From contig NZ_CP129235.1 in the NCBI RefSeq assembly GCF_030413635.1, positions 3,906,001 to 3,970,000 on the forward strand: a stretch of DNA of 64,000 nucleotides, read 5' to 3'. Numbering within the stretch: the stretch's first letter is position 1; every line of letters begins with the position of its first letter. This DNA comes from Planococcus shenhongbingii. Its GTDB lineage: Bacteria > Bacillota > Bacilli > Bacillales_A > Planococcaceae. A model generated the notes under the pieces. The model saw only the letters and a program-made list of their open reading frames with translations. It had not been told where the DNA came from and made no database searches. This document shows, in pieces, positions 36,617 to 44,448 of the stretch. The position numbers and the translations under genes are program-made.

Positions 36617-37576
36617 TTATTCACTTCCATCATACACAGCTACTAAACGGCCTTGTACTTCTCCAGCTTTTAGTTTTTCAATGCCTTCAGGAATGTCTTC
36701 AAATTTAATCTTCGTTAATTTTGGACTCAGTTTGCCTGCCGCCATCAATTCATAAATTTCAGCAATATCCTGAGGCGTCCCTCCCACATTTGCTAATAAT
36801 CTCTTAGCGCCTGTGATAAAAGTGGCCGTGTTAATGGTAGTTTCCAGTTTCCCCATGCCTACCAATACGACAGTTCCACCTCTTTTAACCACCTCTAATG
36901 CATCTGAAGTGGTATTACCAAACCCGGCATAATCCACAATTAAGTCTAACTCTTTGTCTGCTAAATCTTTGATATCAGATACAACTTCTACTGCTCCTAT
37001 TTCTTTAGCCAATTCACGCGCTTTCTCGCTCACATCTGCTGCATAGACATTTGTAAATCCTTTTGCAATAGCCGCTTGCAATGCAAATTGACCCAGTCCG
37101 CCAATACCAATTAAACCGACTTTCATATCAGGAGTTGCTTGTCCTATATTAAACAAGGCGGAATAGGAAGTCATACCCGCATCCGTCGCCGCAGCAGCCA
37201 TTTCCATTGAAAGTCCATCAGGAACATGAACTAAATCTTCTGCTGGCGCATGAATTTTTGTTCCGAAACCACCATCATAATGATATCCTGGATTCGTGCC
37301 GGATGGTCCGGTTGGACAGATAGCGACCCGGTCTCCTACTTTAAAATCCGTGACGCCTTCCCCTACTTCAGAAATTGTTCCCGCATTCTCATGGCCCATA
37401 ATAACTGGCGGATGCATCAATGCCATCCAGCCCTCATCTTCCAGAGTCCCAACATCAGAATGGCATAAACCTACTGCCGCCGTATCAATCACTACACGTC
37501 CTGGAGCCGCTTTCGGAACTTCCTGTTCTACGAGCTTAAGTGGTTCATGCGTTTTAGTAAATTGCCAACCTTTCAT
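36617..37576 (-). CDS. Zinc-dependent alcohol dehydrogenase family protein
   Basis: A 319-residue medium-chain dehydrogenase. The catalytic zinc site is GLCHSD (Cys) and GHENAG (His-Glu), and the cofactor-binding motif is GLIGIGGLGQFALQ. The four-cysteine structural-zinc loop of classical alcohol dehydrogenases is absent, which explains the shorter length and places it with AdhA/quinone-reductase-like members. It should oxidise an alcohol or reduce an aldehyde with NAD(P); the substrate is unknown. ATG at 37576 follows AGAGGAGG; the longer frame to 37627 is rejected. Confidence 0.88.
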   Translation of the reverse strand: MKGWQFTKTHEPLKLVEQEVPKAAPGRVVIDTAAVGLCHSDVGTLEDEGWMALMHPPVIMGHENAGTISEVGEGVTDFKVGDRVAICPTGPSGTNPGYHYDGGFGTKIHAPAEDLVHVPDGLSMEMAAAATDAGMTSYSALFNIGQATPDMKVGLIGIGGLGQFALQAAIAKGFTNVYAADVSEKARELAKEIGAVEVVSDIKDLADKELDLIVDYAGFGNTTSDALEVVKRGGTVVLVGMGKLETTINTATFITGAKRLLANVGGTPQDIAEIYELMAAGKLSPKLTKIKFEDIPEGIEKLKAGEVQGRLVAVYDGSE

Positions 37577-37672
37577 GCTGTTTCCTCCTCTTAATAAATG
37601 TTTGTTAATCCAGCTTAAACATAACAAAGTTATAGATTTTATGCAGACTTTTCACCTTAGGGCCAAAAAACA

Positions 37673-37709
37673 AGCCCCGGCATTCTCCTGACGGAAAATT
37701 ACCGGGGCT
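37673..37709 (-). terminator. deoD-region terminator
   Basis: AGCCCCGG / CCGGGGCT stem with a 21-base loop, followed on the minus strand by TTGTTTTTTGG. Confidence 0.75.
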
Positions 37710-37725
37710 CTTATGTTTTCTCTTC

Positions 37726-37857
37726 TTAATACGCCAGTTTATGAATGACTTCCCCGTCGATTACCGGGGATCTGCTCTAAATCCCAGCTTTTCATGCAAC
37801 TGTCTGGCCACCCTGTTTTCCGGCTCACTGCTCGAAAAATCTTCAATCCAACTACTT
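37726..37857 (-). pseudogene. Frameshifted C-terminal relic of a GNAT acetyltransferase
   Basis: Directly after the deoD stop the minus strand reads ENRVARQLHEKLGFRADP, the typical last helix and strand of a GNAT fold, then hits TAA. One frame over it continues VIDGEVIHKLAY and stop, again typical. One frameshift and loss of the N-terminal part are needed to explain this. It lies between deoD and the terminator at 37673, so it may still be transcribed. Confidence 0.65.
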
Positions 37858-38577
37858 TCAAACGATATCCAAAGCGATTTCAACCATCTGCGTAAATGAA
37901 GTTTGTCTTTCCTCTTGGGTGGTTTGTTCATGAGTAATCATATGGTCACTTACTGTCAAAATGGTTAATGCCTTAACTCCGGCACTGGCGGCGTTCATAT
38001 ATAAACTTGTCGTTTCCATTTCTTCCGCCAATATGCCCATCTTAGCCCATTTTTCTGTGGCAGTTTCATCCGCATTATAGAAAACATCACTAGATAATAC
38101 ATTCCCTATATGAACCTTATAATTCTTTTCGTCAGCTGCTTTCTTGGCTTTCTCCAATAGTTCGAAAGACGCTGTAATCGGAAATTGACCTGGAAGATTC
38201 CATTGATGTGCATAATTTGAATTCGTTGCTGCTCCCATAGCAAAGATCAGATCATATAATTTAATATCTTCTTGCATCGCTCCACATGAACCGATACGAA
38301 TTAAATTTTTAACTCCAAAAACATTAATCAATTCCCACGAATAGATGGCCATGCTTGGCGCCCCCATGCCGGTACCCATAACAGAAACTTTCTTCCCTTT
38401 ATATTCACCTGTATACCCCAGCATTCCTCTGACATCATTAAAAAGAACAGGATTGTCTAAAAAGGTTTCCGCTATAAACCTTGCACGATAAGGATCTCCT
38501 GGCAAAAGGATCGTTTCGGCTATTTCTACTCCGTTTGGCTTAATATGCGGTGTTTCTTTTAATTCATTATTGTCCAT
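37858..38577 (-). CDS. deoD: Purine nucleoside phosphorylase, DeoD type
   Basis: A 239-residue hexameric phosphorylase that splits purine (deoxy)nucleosides into base and (deoxy)ribose 1-phosphate in nucleoside salvage. Seen are the phosphate-site LPGDPYRARFIAE, the family signature GMGAPSMAIYSWELI, and the nucleoside-binding EEMETTSLYMNAA. The catalytic Asp lies in VSDHMIT. AAGGAG precedes the ATG. Upstream of it in the same direction there is no other gene of the deo set. Confidence 0.96.
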   Translation of the reverse strand: MDNNELKETPHIKPNGVEIAETILLPGDPYRARFIAETFLDNPVLFNDVRGMLGYTGEYKGKKVSVMGTGMGAPSMAIYSWELINVFGVKNLIRIGSCGAMQEDIKLYDLIFAMGAATNSNYAHQWNLPGQFPITASFELLEKAKKAADEKNYKVHIGNVLSSDVFYNADETATEKWAKMGILAEEMETTSLYMNAASAGVKALTILTVSDHMITHEQTTQEERQTSFTQMVEIALDIV

Positions 38578-38963
38578 TTTATTCTCTCCTTAAAGTTTTA
38601 TAATCTTACCATACACGGTTTACTATCTCTTGGAAATTCTACGTTAGTTTATTTTTTCTGGAGCTGGCTTCTATAGTAAGTCCTATTAAAATAGCCTGCA
38701 TTGCTTACAGCGTATATTCTCCAAAACGATCAATCTACTTTAGTAAAGAGGTTAGTAGCTGATGCATGAGTATAAATGCTGAACAGAAAAGTATTTAGTT
38801 TCGAGTATACGGAAGTTAATTATTTCAACTTGATTGAGTAAATTCCTTACACTATCTTACGAATAAGTTACACGCTTACTTTTCGTAAGTCATATTACTT
38901 GCAAACTTGCTTAAATAATTTAAAATAAACAAGGGAGTTTGATACCATTAGGAGGATTTTATT
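38578..38963. other. Divergent intergenic region of deoD and the nitroreductase
   Basis: About 390 bases. The left half should hold the deoD promoter. The right half (38840-38910) holds several short dyads described separately. No gene seen. Confidence 0.5.
38856..38889. promoter_or_regulatory. Candidate operator dyad upstream of the nitroreductase
   Basis: CTTACGAA and its exact complement TTCGTAAG are 18 bases apart, with a nested TAAG/CTTA pair between and another dyad (AAGTCATATTACTT) adjoining to the right. Placement 75-110 bases before the start suits a redox- or quinone-sensing repressor such as an HxlR/YodB-type protein, but the factor is not known. Confidence 0.45.
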
Positions 38964-39527
38964 ATGACATTCCAAGCAAAAGATCACCGAACACCTGAAC
39001 ACAAAATTGCAGACTTATTTTTAAATCGTTGGTCTCCACGTTCTTACGCTGACAAACCAGTAGCGGACGACGTATTAAATAGACTATTCGAAGCAGCTCG
39101 TTGGGCACCTTCTTCAGGTAACAACCAACCTTGGCGCTTCATCGTTGCTAAAACAGAAGCTGACCTTGAAAAATTCTATCCAATCTTGATGGAAGGAAAC
39201 TTGGCATGGGCTAAAAACGCACCAGTATTAGCAATATTAGTTTCTGATAACACAAAAGGTTCAAATGAATTTGATGCCGGCACAGCTTGGGGATTCCTGT
39301 CATTACAAGCAGCTAAAGAAGGCTTAATCACTCACCCAATGAGCGGTATATACAAAGATGTGGCGAAGGAAGCATTAAATATTCCTGAAAACTTCGATGT
39401 ACAATTAGCAATCGCGATCGGTTACAAAGGTGAAAAAGAAATGCTTTCTCCCGAGTTACAAGAACGCGAAACGCCATCAGGTCGTCGCTCATTAGATGAA
39501 ATTTTATTTGAAGGTTCTTTTAAATAA
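38964..39527 (+). CDS. Nitroreductase family protein
   Basis: A 187-residue FMN-dependent NAD(P)H oxidoreductase. The N-terminal FLNRWSPRSYADKPV and the AARWAPSSGNNQPWRFIV motif bind FMN, and the C-terminus has the usual ETPSGRRSLDEIL. Such enzymes reduce nitroaromatics, quinones or disulfide-type electrophiles; YodC-like roles in electrophile stress are typical in Bacillales. AGGAGG precedes the ATG. Monocistronic with a bidirectional terminator shared with rlmH. Confidence 0.92.
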   Translation: MTFQAKDHRTPEHKIADLFLNRWSPRSYADKPVADDVLNRLFEAARWAPSSGNNQPWRFIVAKTEADLEKFYPILMEGNLAWAKNAPVLAILVSDNTKGSNEFDAGTAWGFLSLQAAKEGLITHPMSGIYKDVAKEALNIPENFDVQLAIAIGYKGEKEMLSPELQERETPSGRRSLDEILFEGSFK

Positions 39528-39531
39528 TTTA

Positions 39532-39572
39532 TAAAACAAGCCGTTCAGTTATTAAACTGAACGGCTTGTTTT
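39532..39572. terminator. Bidirectional terminator of nitroreductase and rlmH
   Basis: A perfect inverted repeat TAAAACAAGCCGTTCAG / CTGAACGGCTTGTTTTA between convergent genes. Confidence 0.9.
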
Positions 39573-39583
39573 ATAAATCTCAT

Positions 39584-40063
39584 TTACTTATGGTACGGTT
39601 CACCCTTCATAATCCGGAACGCCCGGTACACCTGCTCCACCAAAATCAGCTTCATCAGCTGATGCGGAAACGTCATCTTGGAAAACGACAATTTCTCATC
39701 TGCCCGCTTCAACACTTCATCATGGAGGCCAAGTGATCCGCCGATGACAAAGACGATTTTGCTGCGGCCGTAAGTCATCAATGATTCGATGTCTTTCGCC
39801 AGCTGCTCGGAGGTTTTCATCTTCCCGTCAATTGCCAGGGCGATAACGTAAGCATCCGGAGAAACTTTCGCCAGGATCCGGTCTCCTTCTTTCTTCTTCA
39901 CAATCTCCATATCTGCATCGCTTAATTGCTCCGGTGCTTTTTCATCCGCTACTTCAATCTCGTTGATTTTTGCGTAGCTTCCCAGCCGCTTCGTATACTC
40001 TTCTATCCCGGATTTCAAATATTTCTCTTTTAGTTTCCCAACACTGATAATTGAGATATTCAC
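39584..40063 (-). CDS. rlmH: 23S rRNA pseudouridine-1915 N3-methyltransferase
   Basis: A 159-residue SPOUT-fold methyltransferase that methylates pseudouridine 1915 in helix 69 of 23S rRNA. It begins [20 protein letters not shown] and carries the knotted SAM-binding region [18 protein letters not shown] and the C-terminal [24 protein letters not shown] stretch. The start is GTG behind AAGGGGG. It marks the left end of the conserved origin-flank block; B. subtilis yydA is the counterpart. Confidence 0.97.
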   Translation of the reverse strand: MNISIISVGKLKEKYLKSGIEEYTKRLGSYAKINEIEVADEKAPEQLSDADMEIVKKKEGDRILAKVSPDAYVIALAIDGKMKTSEQLAKDIESLMTYGRSKIVFVIGGSLGLHDEVLKRADEKLSFSKMTFPHQLMKLILVEQVYRAFRIMKGEPYHK

Positions 40064-40098
40064 AACTTATCCCCCTTTACACATTATTTACAAACAAG

Positions 40099-40480
40099 TT
40101 ACCCACAAATGTTATGCACATATCCACAGGTTTTTCTACATCTTGTGCCCGCTCATTCGTTCGCCACAAGATACATCGCAGCTTCTTCACAGTAATCGCA
40201 TTTTGTGGATAACTTTTCTTGTTCTGATAATTCAGTAAGAATAGGATAGCTTTTTGTCTCCGCCACAAACATGTCAAGTCCATGCTCCACATGGGTTTTA
40301 CAGCATTTTATCTTCATTTTTCCCACTCCTTTTAATTTCCGAATATTCCACACAGTTATGCACAATTTATTCACTTTTATCCACAACCTATTTTAACAGA
40401 AGTAAAACTTTCCGGATAGCGAAGCTTCTGGAGACCTGTGGATAGTTAGTAACTTCAATAAATTCAAAAAGTTATCCACA
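40099..40480. promoter_or_regulatory. DnaA-box cluster
   Basis: Five perfect matches to TTATNCACA within 370 bases: TTATGCACA (40112, 40356), TTATCCACA (40377, 40472, and inverted at 40204-40212). Near matches with one mismatch lie at 40099, 40120, 40367 and 40437. The cluster flanks and includes the CxxH/CxxC gene. A DnaA-box cluster next to yydA (rlmH) is one of the origin-proximal clusters described in B. subtilis. Confidence 0.85.
40153..40317 (-). CDS. CxxH/CxxC small protein
   Basis: A 54-residue protein found upstream of rlmH in many Bacillales. A CKTH motif near the N-terminus and CDYC near the C-terminus should form a zinc knuckle; between them lies HGLDMFVAETKSYPILTEL. Function is unknown. 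ATG at 40317 follows GGAGTGGG; the longer frame to 40386 is rejected. The gene sits within the DnaA-box cluster and contains one perfect box in its coding sequence (40204-40212). Confidence 0.88.
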   Translation of the reverse strand: MKIKCCKTHVEHGLDMFVAETKSYPILTELSEQEKLSTKCDYCEEAAMYLVANE

Positions 40481-40675
40481 TGTCATTTTTCTGCTTTCAC
40501 GAACAATAGCTGTGATTTATTAAGGCTAACTTCATAAATATTACAATAATGTTACATAAGAAATCCCTTATTTTCAGCTTGAATTTACCTCAAATTTCAT
40601 GGTTTCTAAAGGAGTGAATAATACGCTTTTTAGGAAACCATCAATAGAACCTTCCTTCTTTAATTCCAAATAACT

Positions 40676-40812
40676 TTTAAAAGAATGAGCGGATAGCGGC
40701 GACTCCAGCGGGAATAGAGGGCCAAGCGAGACCCCGCAGGACGTAAGTCCGAGGAGGCTTGCGGTCCTCCCGCGGAAAGCGTCCGCTAGGAGCGATTTCT
40801 TAACTCGAAGCC
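40676..40812. repeat. Interspersed intergenic repeat, family A copy 3
   Basis: Contains GCGGCGACTCCAGCGGGAAT, GAGACCCCGCAGGACG, GAGGAGGCTTGCGG and CCGCGGAAAGCGTCCGC, in the order of the complement of copy 2. It is the cleanest copy for the GC-rich half. The 360 bases from 40318 to 40675 hold the right part of the DnaA-box cluster and nothing else I recognise. Confidence 0.78.
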
Positions 40813-40833
40813 AAACTTGAAATTTCTAAAAAA

Positions 40834-40863
40834 ACCACAAAACGCCTATACGCGTCTTGTGGT
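40834..40863 (-). terminator. Terminator of the DinB gene
   Basis: ACCACAA / TTGTGGT stem with inner GACGC/GCGT pairing, followed by T7 on the minus strand. Confidence 0.8.
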
Positions 40864-40877
40864 CTCTATTGTTCTTC

Positions 40878-41381
40878 TTAAACTTCCGGAGGAGGCGCTC
40901 CCATGGCTGCCCATTCCTCTTTCGCTGGCCCGTATAACCCCGGCACCTTCAATCCTGCCTGGCGCATCAGCACCGTCATCTGGCCGCGATGATGAATCTG
41001 GTGCGTAAACAGTACCTTCAGAATCGTTGCAACGCTCCACATCTCCCCGTACATATCATGTTCTTCACTCAGGGTTTCATCCGTCCAGTTTTCCTTCATC
41101 GCCGTCACCATCGATTGATTCGAAAAGCGATACGCTTCTGCAATTTCTTCAGCTGTGTCCGGAGCAGGGGTGCCGAATTTAGCTGCTGAAAATGCCAGCC
41201 CAGTATGGCTCATCATCTCATCTAACGTCGTCACCAAATGCCAGCCCAATCGGCCAAGCGTCCGGAAACCCTCCGCTACTTGCTGTTGGAGCGATTCATC
41301 TGTCAATGCATCAAGTATTTTCTGGGTCGATTCCGCTTCATGCTGCCATTCCTTCAAAAAATCCTCTAAATTAATGAACAT
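40878..41381 (-). CDS. DinB family (DUF664-like) protein
   Basis: A 167-residue four-helix-bundle protein. The DinB metal triad is visible as His in GWHLVTTLDEM and the paired histidines of LFTHQIHHRGQM. Many DinB-fold proteins in Bacillales are thiol transferases or uncharacterised stress proteins; the bacillithiol transferases BstA-type are relatives. No specific reaction can be assigned. ATG at 41381 follows AGGAGGG; the longer frame to 41402 lacks a site. Confidence 0.88.
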   Translation of the reverse strand: MFINLEDFLKEWQHEAESTQKILDALTDESLQQQVAEGFRTLGRLGWHLVTTLDEMMSHTGLAFSAAKFGTPAPDTAEEIAEAYRFSNQSMVTAMKENWTDETLSEEHDMYGEMWSVATILKVLFTHQIHHRGQMTVLMRQAGLKVPGLYGPAKEEWAAMGAPPPEV

Positions 41382-41449
41382 ACTATCCCTCCTGTCTTTC
41401 ATTGCATTTACCTAATTCGTGAAAAGAGCTGTTTTTCCTGCACAAAAAA

Positions 41450-41482
41450 AACAGATCCGGAAGCCGTGACCCCAGATCCGTT
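41450..41482 (-). terminator. htrA terminator
   Basis: On the minus strand AACGGATCTGG pairs with CCGGATCTGTT (two G-T pairs), followed by T7, just past the htrA stop. Confidence 0.85.
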
Positions 41483-41489
41483 TCTCACC

Positions 41490-42707
41490 TTACAGCGCTG
41501 AGTTATCAACAAGCTCTAACTCAAAATCCATCAATTTACCATTGCGGTAAGCTTTGACGGCTAAAGTATCACCAATTTTTTTCTCGTTGTATAAATGCTG
41601 GCGCAATTCAATAATGTCGCCAACTGGCTCGCCGTCCATCTCAACAATGACGTCAAACTGCTTCATGCCCGCTTTTGCTGCCGCAGAGCCCTCTATAACC
41701 GAGTTGACGACCACACCTTCCTTAACATCTGCCGGAAGGTTTAAGGTCTCCTGGCGCTGCGCCTGAGGGACTTGAACGAGGTCAAGCAATGTAATGCCCA
41801 TCGCAGGGCGGATCATTTCGCCATTTTGTTCAATCGACTTGATGATCGGCAGCGCTGAATTGATTGGAATCGCAAAACCGATCCCTTCTACTGCATCGGT
41901 CGCGATTTTCATCGAGTTGATGCCGATCAGCTGTCCAGCCAAATTCACGAGCGCGCCGCCGCTGTTTCCTGGATTGATCGCTGCATCCGTCTGAAGAACT
42001 TCAGCTTGCCAGTCCGGCTGGCCATTGCCATCCAAATCCACCGGTACGGCACGGTCTGTCCCCGATACGACTCCAGTGGTTACAGATCCGGAAAAATCAA
42101 GGCCCAGCGGATTGCCGATGGCTATCACCGTTTCGCCTCGTTTTAAGGCATCTGAATCTCCAATTTCCGCCACATCCGGCACTAGGGAACTGTCCATTTC
42201 AAGTACAGCAAGGTCTGTCCAAATATCACTGCCGACAAGTGTCGCTTCTGCTTTTGAACCATCCGCAAGGGTGAGCTCGATGCCATTTGCTCCTTCAATT
42301 ACGTGATGATTTGTCACGACATACGCTTTTTCGCCTTCGCTTTTATAAATGACACCGGAACCGCTTCCGACAGCTTGTTCCTGTCCTGGAGCCTGTGACC
42401 AGAAATCATTTGTTTCCTGCAAGTTAGCCACTCCGACCACTGCATCTGCCACTTCTTCAACGGCTTGCGTTACATCCGTCGTGATGTCCACCGAAGCTGT
42501 TGCAGACTCCCGATCCGTTTTTACCACTTCTGTGCCAGCAGCTGTGTCATTCCCCGGAGTCAGCCCCGGTATGGAATAAAACAGCAGCCAAACCAAAAGT
42601 GCCCCAATAGCCACTCCTGACAGCCCTGCTAAAAATATGCCTGCACGGTTCGGCTTTCGCCGGCCATTCGGCGCCTGATTGTTATAATAGCCCATTTTGC
42701 ATTTCAT
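41490..42707 (-). CDS. htrA: HtrA/DegP-like serine protease (YycK/HtrC position)
   Basis: A 405-residue membrane-anchored S1C protease. A short cytoplasmic N-terminus precedes a transmembrane anchor (residues about 23-46); the trypsin-like domain has the triad His in VTNHHVIEG, Asp in WTDLAVLEM and Ser in NPGNSGGAL; a PDZ domain covers about 305-395. It acts outside the membrane on misfolded proteins. It follows walJ as in Bacillus, but a terminator separates them, so it likely has its own promoter. ATG at 42707 or 42695 could be the start; the purine-rich tract suits neither perfectly. Confidence 0.94.
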   Translation of the reverse strand: MKCKMGYYNNQAPNGRRKPNRAGIFLAGLSGVAIGALLVWLLFYSIPGLTPGNDTAAGTEVVKTDRESATASVDITTDVTQAVEEVADAVVGVANLQETNDFWSQAPGQEQAVGSGSGVIYKSEGEKAYVVTNHHVIEGANGIELTLADGSKAEATLVGSDIWTDLAVLEMDSSLVPDVAEIGDSDALKRGETVIAIGNPLGLDFSGSVTTGVVSGTDRAVPVDLDGNGQPDWQAEVLQTDAAINPGNSGGALVNLAGQLIGINSMKIATDAVEGIGFAIPINSALPIIKSIEQNGEMIRPAMGITLLDLVQVPQAQRQETLNLPADVKEGVVVNSVIEGSAAAKAGMKQFDVIVEMDGEPVGDIIELRQHLYNEKKIGDTLAVKAYRNGKLMDFELELVDNSAL

Positions 42708-42804
42708 CCTCTCTTCTCTCTTCCTATACTCTTATATAGCCCGAGTTTAAGAATACGAAACAGACAATTCAAGTGGAAATCCGGCGGTAATAAAGCCATA
42801 AAAT

Positions 42805-42832
42805 AAGCCGGAAGCATTGCCGCTCCCGGCTT
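42805..42832 (-). terminator. Terminator after walJ
   Basis: AAGCCGG-AGC pairs with GCT-CCGGCTT, followed by ATTTTAT on the minus strand. It ends the walRKHIJ operon. Confidence 0.8.
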
Positions 42833-42840
42833 TTCATTAA

Positions 42841-43629
42841 TTAAACGATCACCAATTCAGTTGGGACATTGGCGTCAGTGTCCAATAAATCGACATATTC
42901 TCCGACAATGATTCCTTTGGTTTGCAGCGTTTGTTCAACGCTCATGCGCGCCAGGTCTTTCATGTTATTGTCTTTGCTGAGATGCGATAGGTAAATGCGT
43001 GTCGGCTTTTCCGCCATGACTTCACTCATTGCCACTGCCGCATCTTCATTTGAAACGTGCCCGACATCGCTCAGGATCCGCCGCTTAACCGACCAAGGAT
43101 AGCGGCCCATCTGCAGCATGCCGACATCGTGGTTGCTTTCAAACACATAAGCATCAGCTGCTTGGATAACACCTTTCATCCGGTCGCTGACATAGCCCGT
43201 ATCGGTGATGAGCGCAAGCTTTCGGCCGTTCTCATGGAATACATAGAACATGGGGTCGGCTGCGTCATGGGATACCGCAAAAGATTCAATATTAAGCGAT
43301 CCAAATGCTTTTACGGTGTCCATATCAAAATGGAAGCGCTGCTCCACTGGTATGGCACCGACAAGTCCGTCCATAGCCAGCCAGGTTTTCGCATTGGCAT
43401 AGACTGGCACTTTGTGTTTCCGCGCTACAATCCCCAGGCCTTTGATATGGTCACTATGCTCATGCGTCACCAGAATGCCGTCCAGGTCACTCATTTTTTT
43501 GCCGATGGATGCAAACAATTCTTCCATTTTGCGGCCGCTGAGGCCTGCATCGACTAAAAATGAATGCTGATCGTTTTCTATATAAATAGCATTGCCGCTT
43601 GAGCCGCTTGCTAATACACTAAACCGCAT
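42841..43629 (-). CDS. walJ: WalJ (YycJ) metallo-beta-lactamase-fold nuclease-like protein
   Basis: A 262-residue metallo-beta-lactamase-fold protein. The metal-binding motif is [10 protein letters not shown] (residues about 55-64), followed by [17 protein letters not shown] and the later SHLSKDN. YycJ proteins are conserved at the end of the wal operon and have been tied to DNA mismatch repair and coordination of division with replication; the exact substrate is debated. AAGGAG precedes the ATG. It follows walI by 12 bases. Confidence 0.94.
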   Translation of the reverse strand: MRFSVLASGSSGNAIYIENDQHSFLVDAGLSGRKMEELFASIGKKMSDLDGILVTHEHSDHIKGLGIVARKHKVPVYANAKTWLAMDGLVGAIPVEQRFHFDMDTVKAFGSLNIESFAVSHDAADPMFYVFHENGRKLALITDTGYVSDRMKGVIQAADAYVFESNHDVGMLQMGRYPWSVKRRILSDVGHVSNEDAAVAMSEVMAEKPTRIYLSHLSKDNNMKDLARMSVEQTLQTKGIIVGEYVDLLDTDANVPTELVIV

Positions 43630-43641
43630 ACTAAAATCTCC

Positions 43642-44448
43642 TTATTGTGTAACTTCTGTTTGTTCTTTAATTTCGATGATGTCTCCTTTTACCGCATTTA
43701 CAAAAAATTCTTCTGTTGTCCCGTCTTCGAATGTCGCTTTAATATGCCAAGTCGGCAGGAACATCTGGGTGTTTTCCGAGACGGTCACATATTCGGAATA
43801 ACCGAGCTCCGCGGAATCGACATTCGTGTTGGATGGAAGCAGTCTTTTTTGGTAAAGGTTGTGAATCGCTTGAATAGGCGAAATCAGAGCCTTCTGCTGT
43901 TCGCCTTCGACAACATTCTCATAGATGGTCTGTTCATATTGCGTAACTTCTCCGTTCTCGTTCCAGTAGACGGTCAAACTCCCGTTATCGCTGTAGAACA
44001 AAGGCTTGCCGTTGATTTTCTGGGTGAATACAGCTTTTCTGTCTTGCTCTGAAATTTCCCAAAGGGCATACTGCTCTCCTTCGTAGATAGTTTCTTCTAC
44101 AAATTCCTGAAGTGTTTCTGAGCTTACTTTACCGTTCAATGGGATGGGCTCTGTAAAAGTGGCTGACAAAAATCTATCATTTCTATTGTTCTTTTTTAAG
44201 TCTACACCCGGAACATCGGTTGCGACAAATGTTTTCATCGTCCCGGTGACATAAGGCAAAGCTTCTACTTCATCCGGCAAATCGGAATAAGTGATAGATT
44301 CAGCTTCCAGCTTTTCCTCATTGGAAGACTCAGAAAGGAAATCCACACTTTCCGCTTCTTTGTAGCGGTCTAAATACAAGGAATACAAAAAAACATTCAG
44401 TATGGCAAAGACGATGATGAAAATGGATTTGGTTTTATTCCAATCCAA
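43642..44448 (-). CDS. walI: WalI (YycI), membrane modulator of WalK
   Basis: A 268-residue bitopic membrane protein. It begins MDWNKTKSIFIIVFAILNVF with one transmembrane helix, then an extracytoplasmic beta-rich domain similar in fold to the C-terminal part of WalH. With WalH it controls WalK activity through the membrane. I place the start at a TTG (44448) because the family begins MDW at this point and GGAGG lies eight bases upstream; it overlaps the end of walH by 14 bases. The open frame extends to 44496 without a site. Confidence 0.9.
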   Translation of the reverse strand: MDWNKTKSIFIIVFAILNVFLYSLYLDRYKEAESVDFLSESSNEEKLEAESITYSDLPDEVEALPYVTGTMKTFVATDVPGVDLKKNNRNDRFLSATFTEPIPLNGKVSSETLQEFVEETIYEGEQYALWEISEQDRKAVFTQKINGKPLFYSDNGSLTVYWNENGEVTQYEQTIYENVVEGEQQKALISPIQAIHNLYQKRLLPSNTNVDSAELGYSEYVTVSENTQMFLPTWHIKATFEDGTTEEFFVNAVKGDIIEIKEQTEVTQ

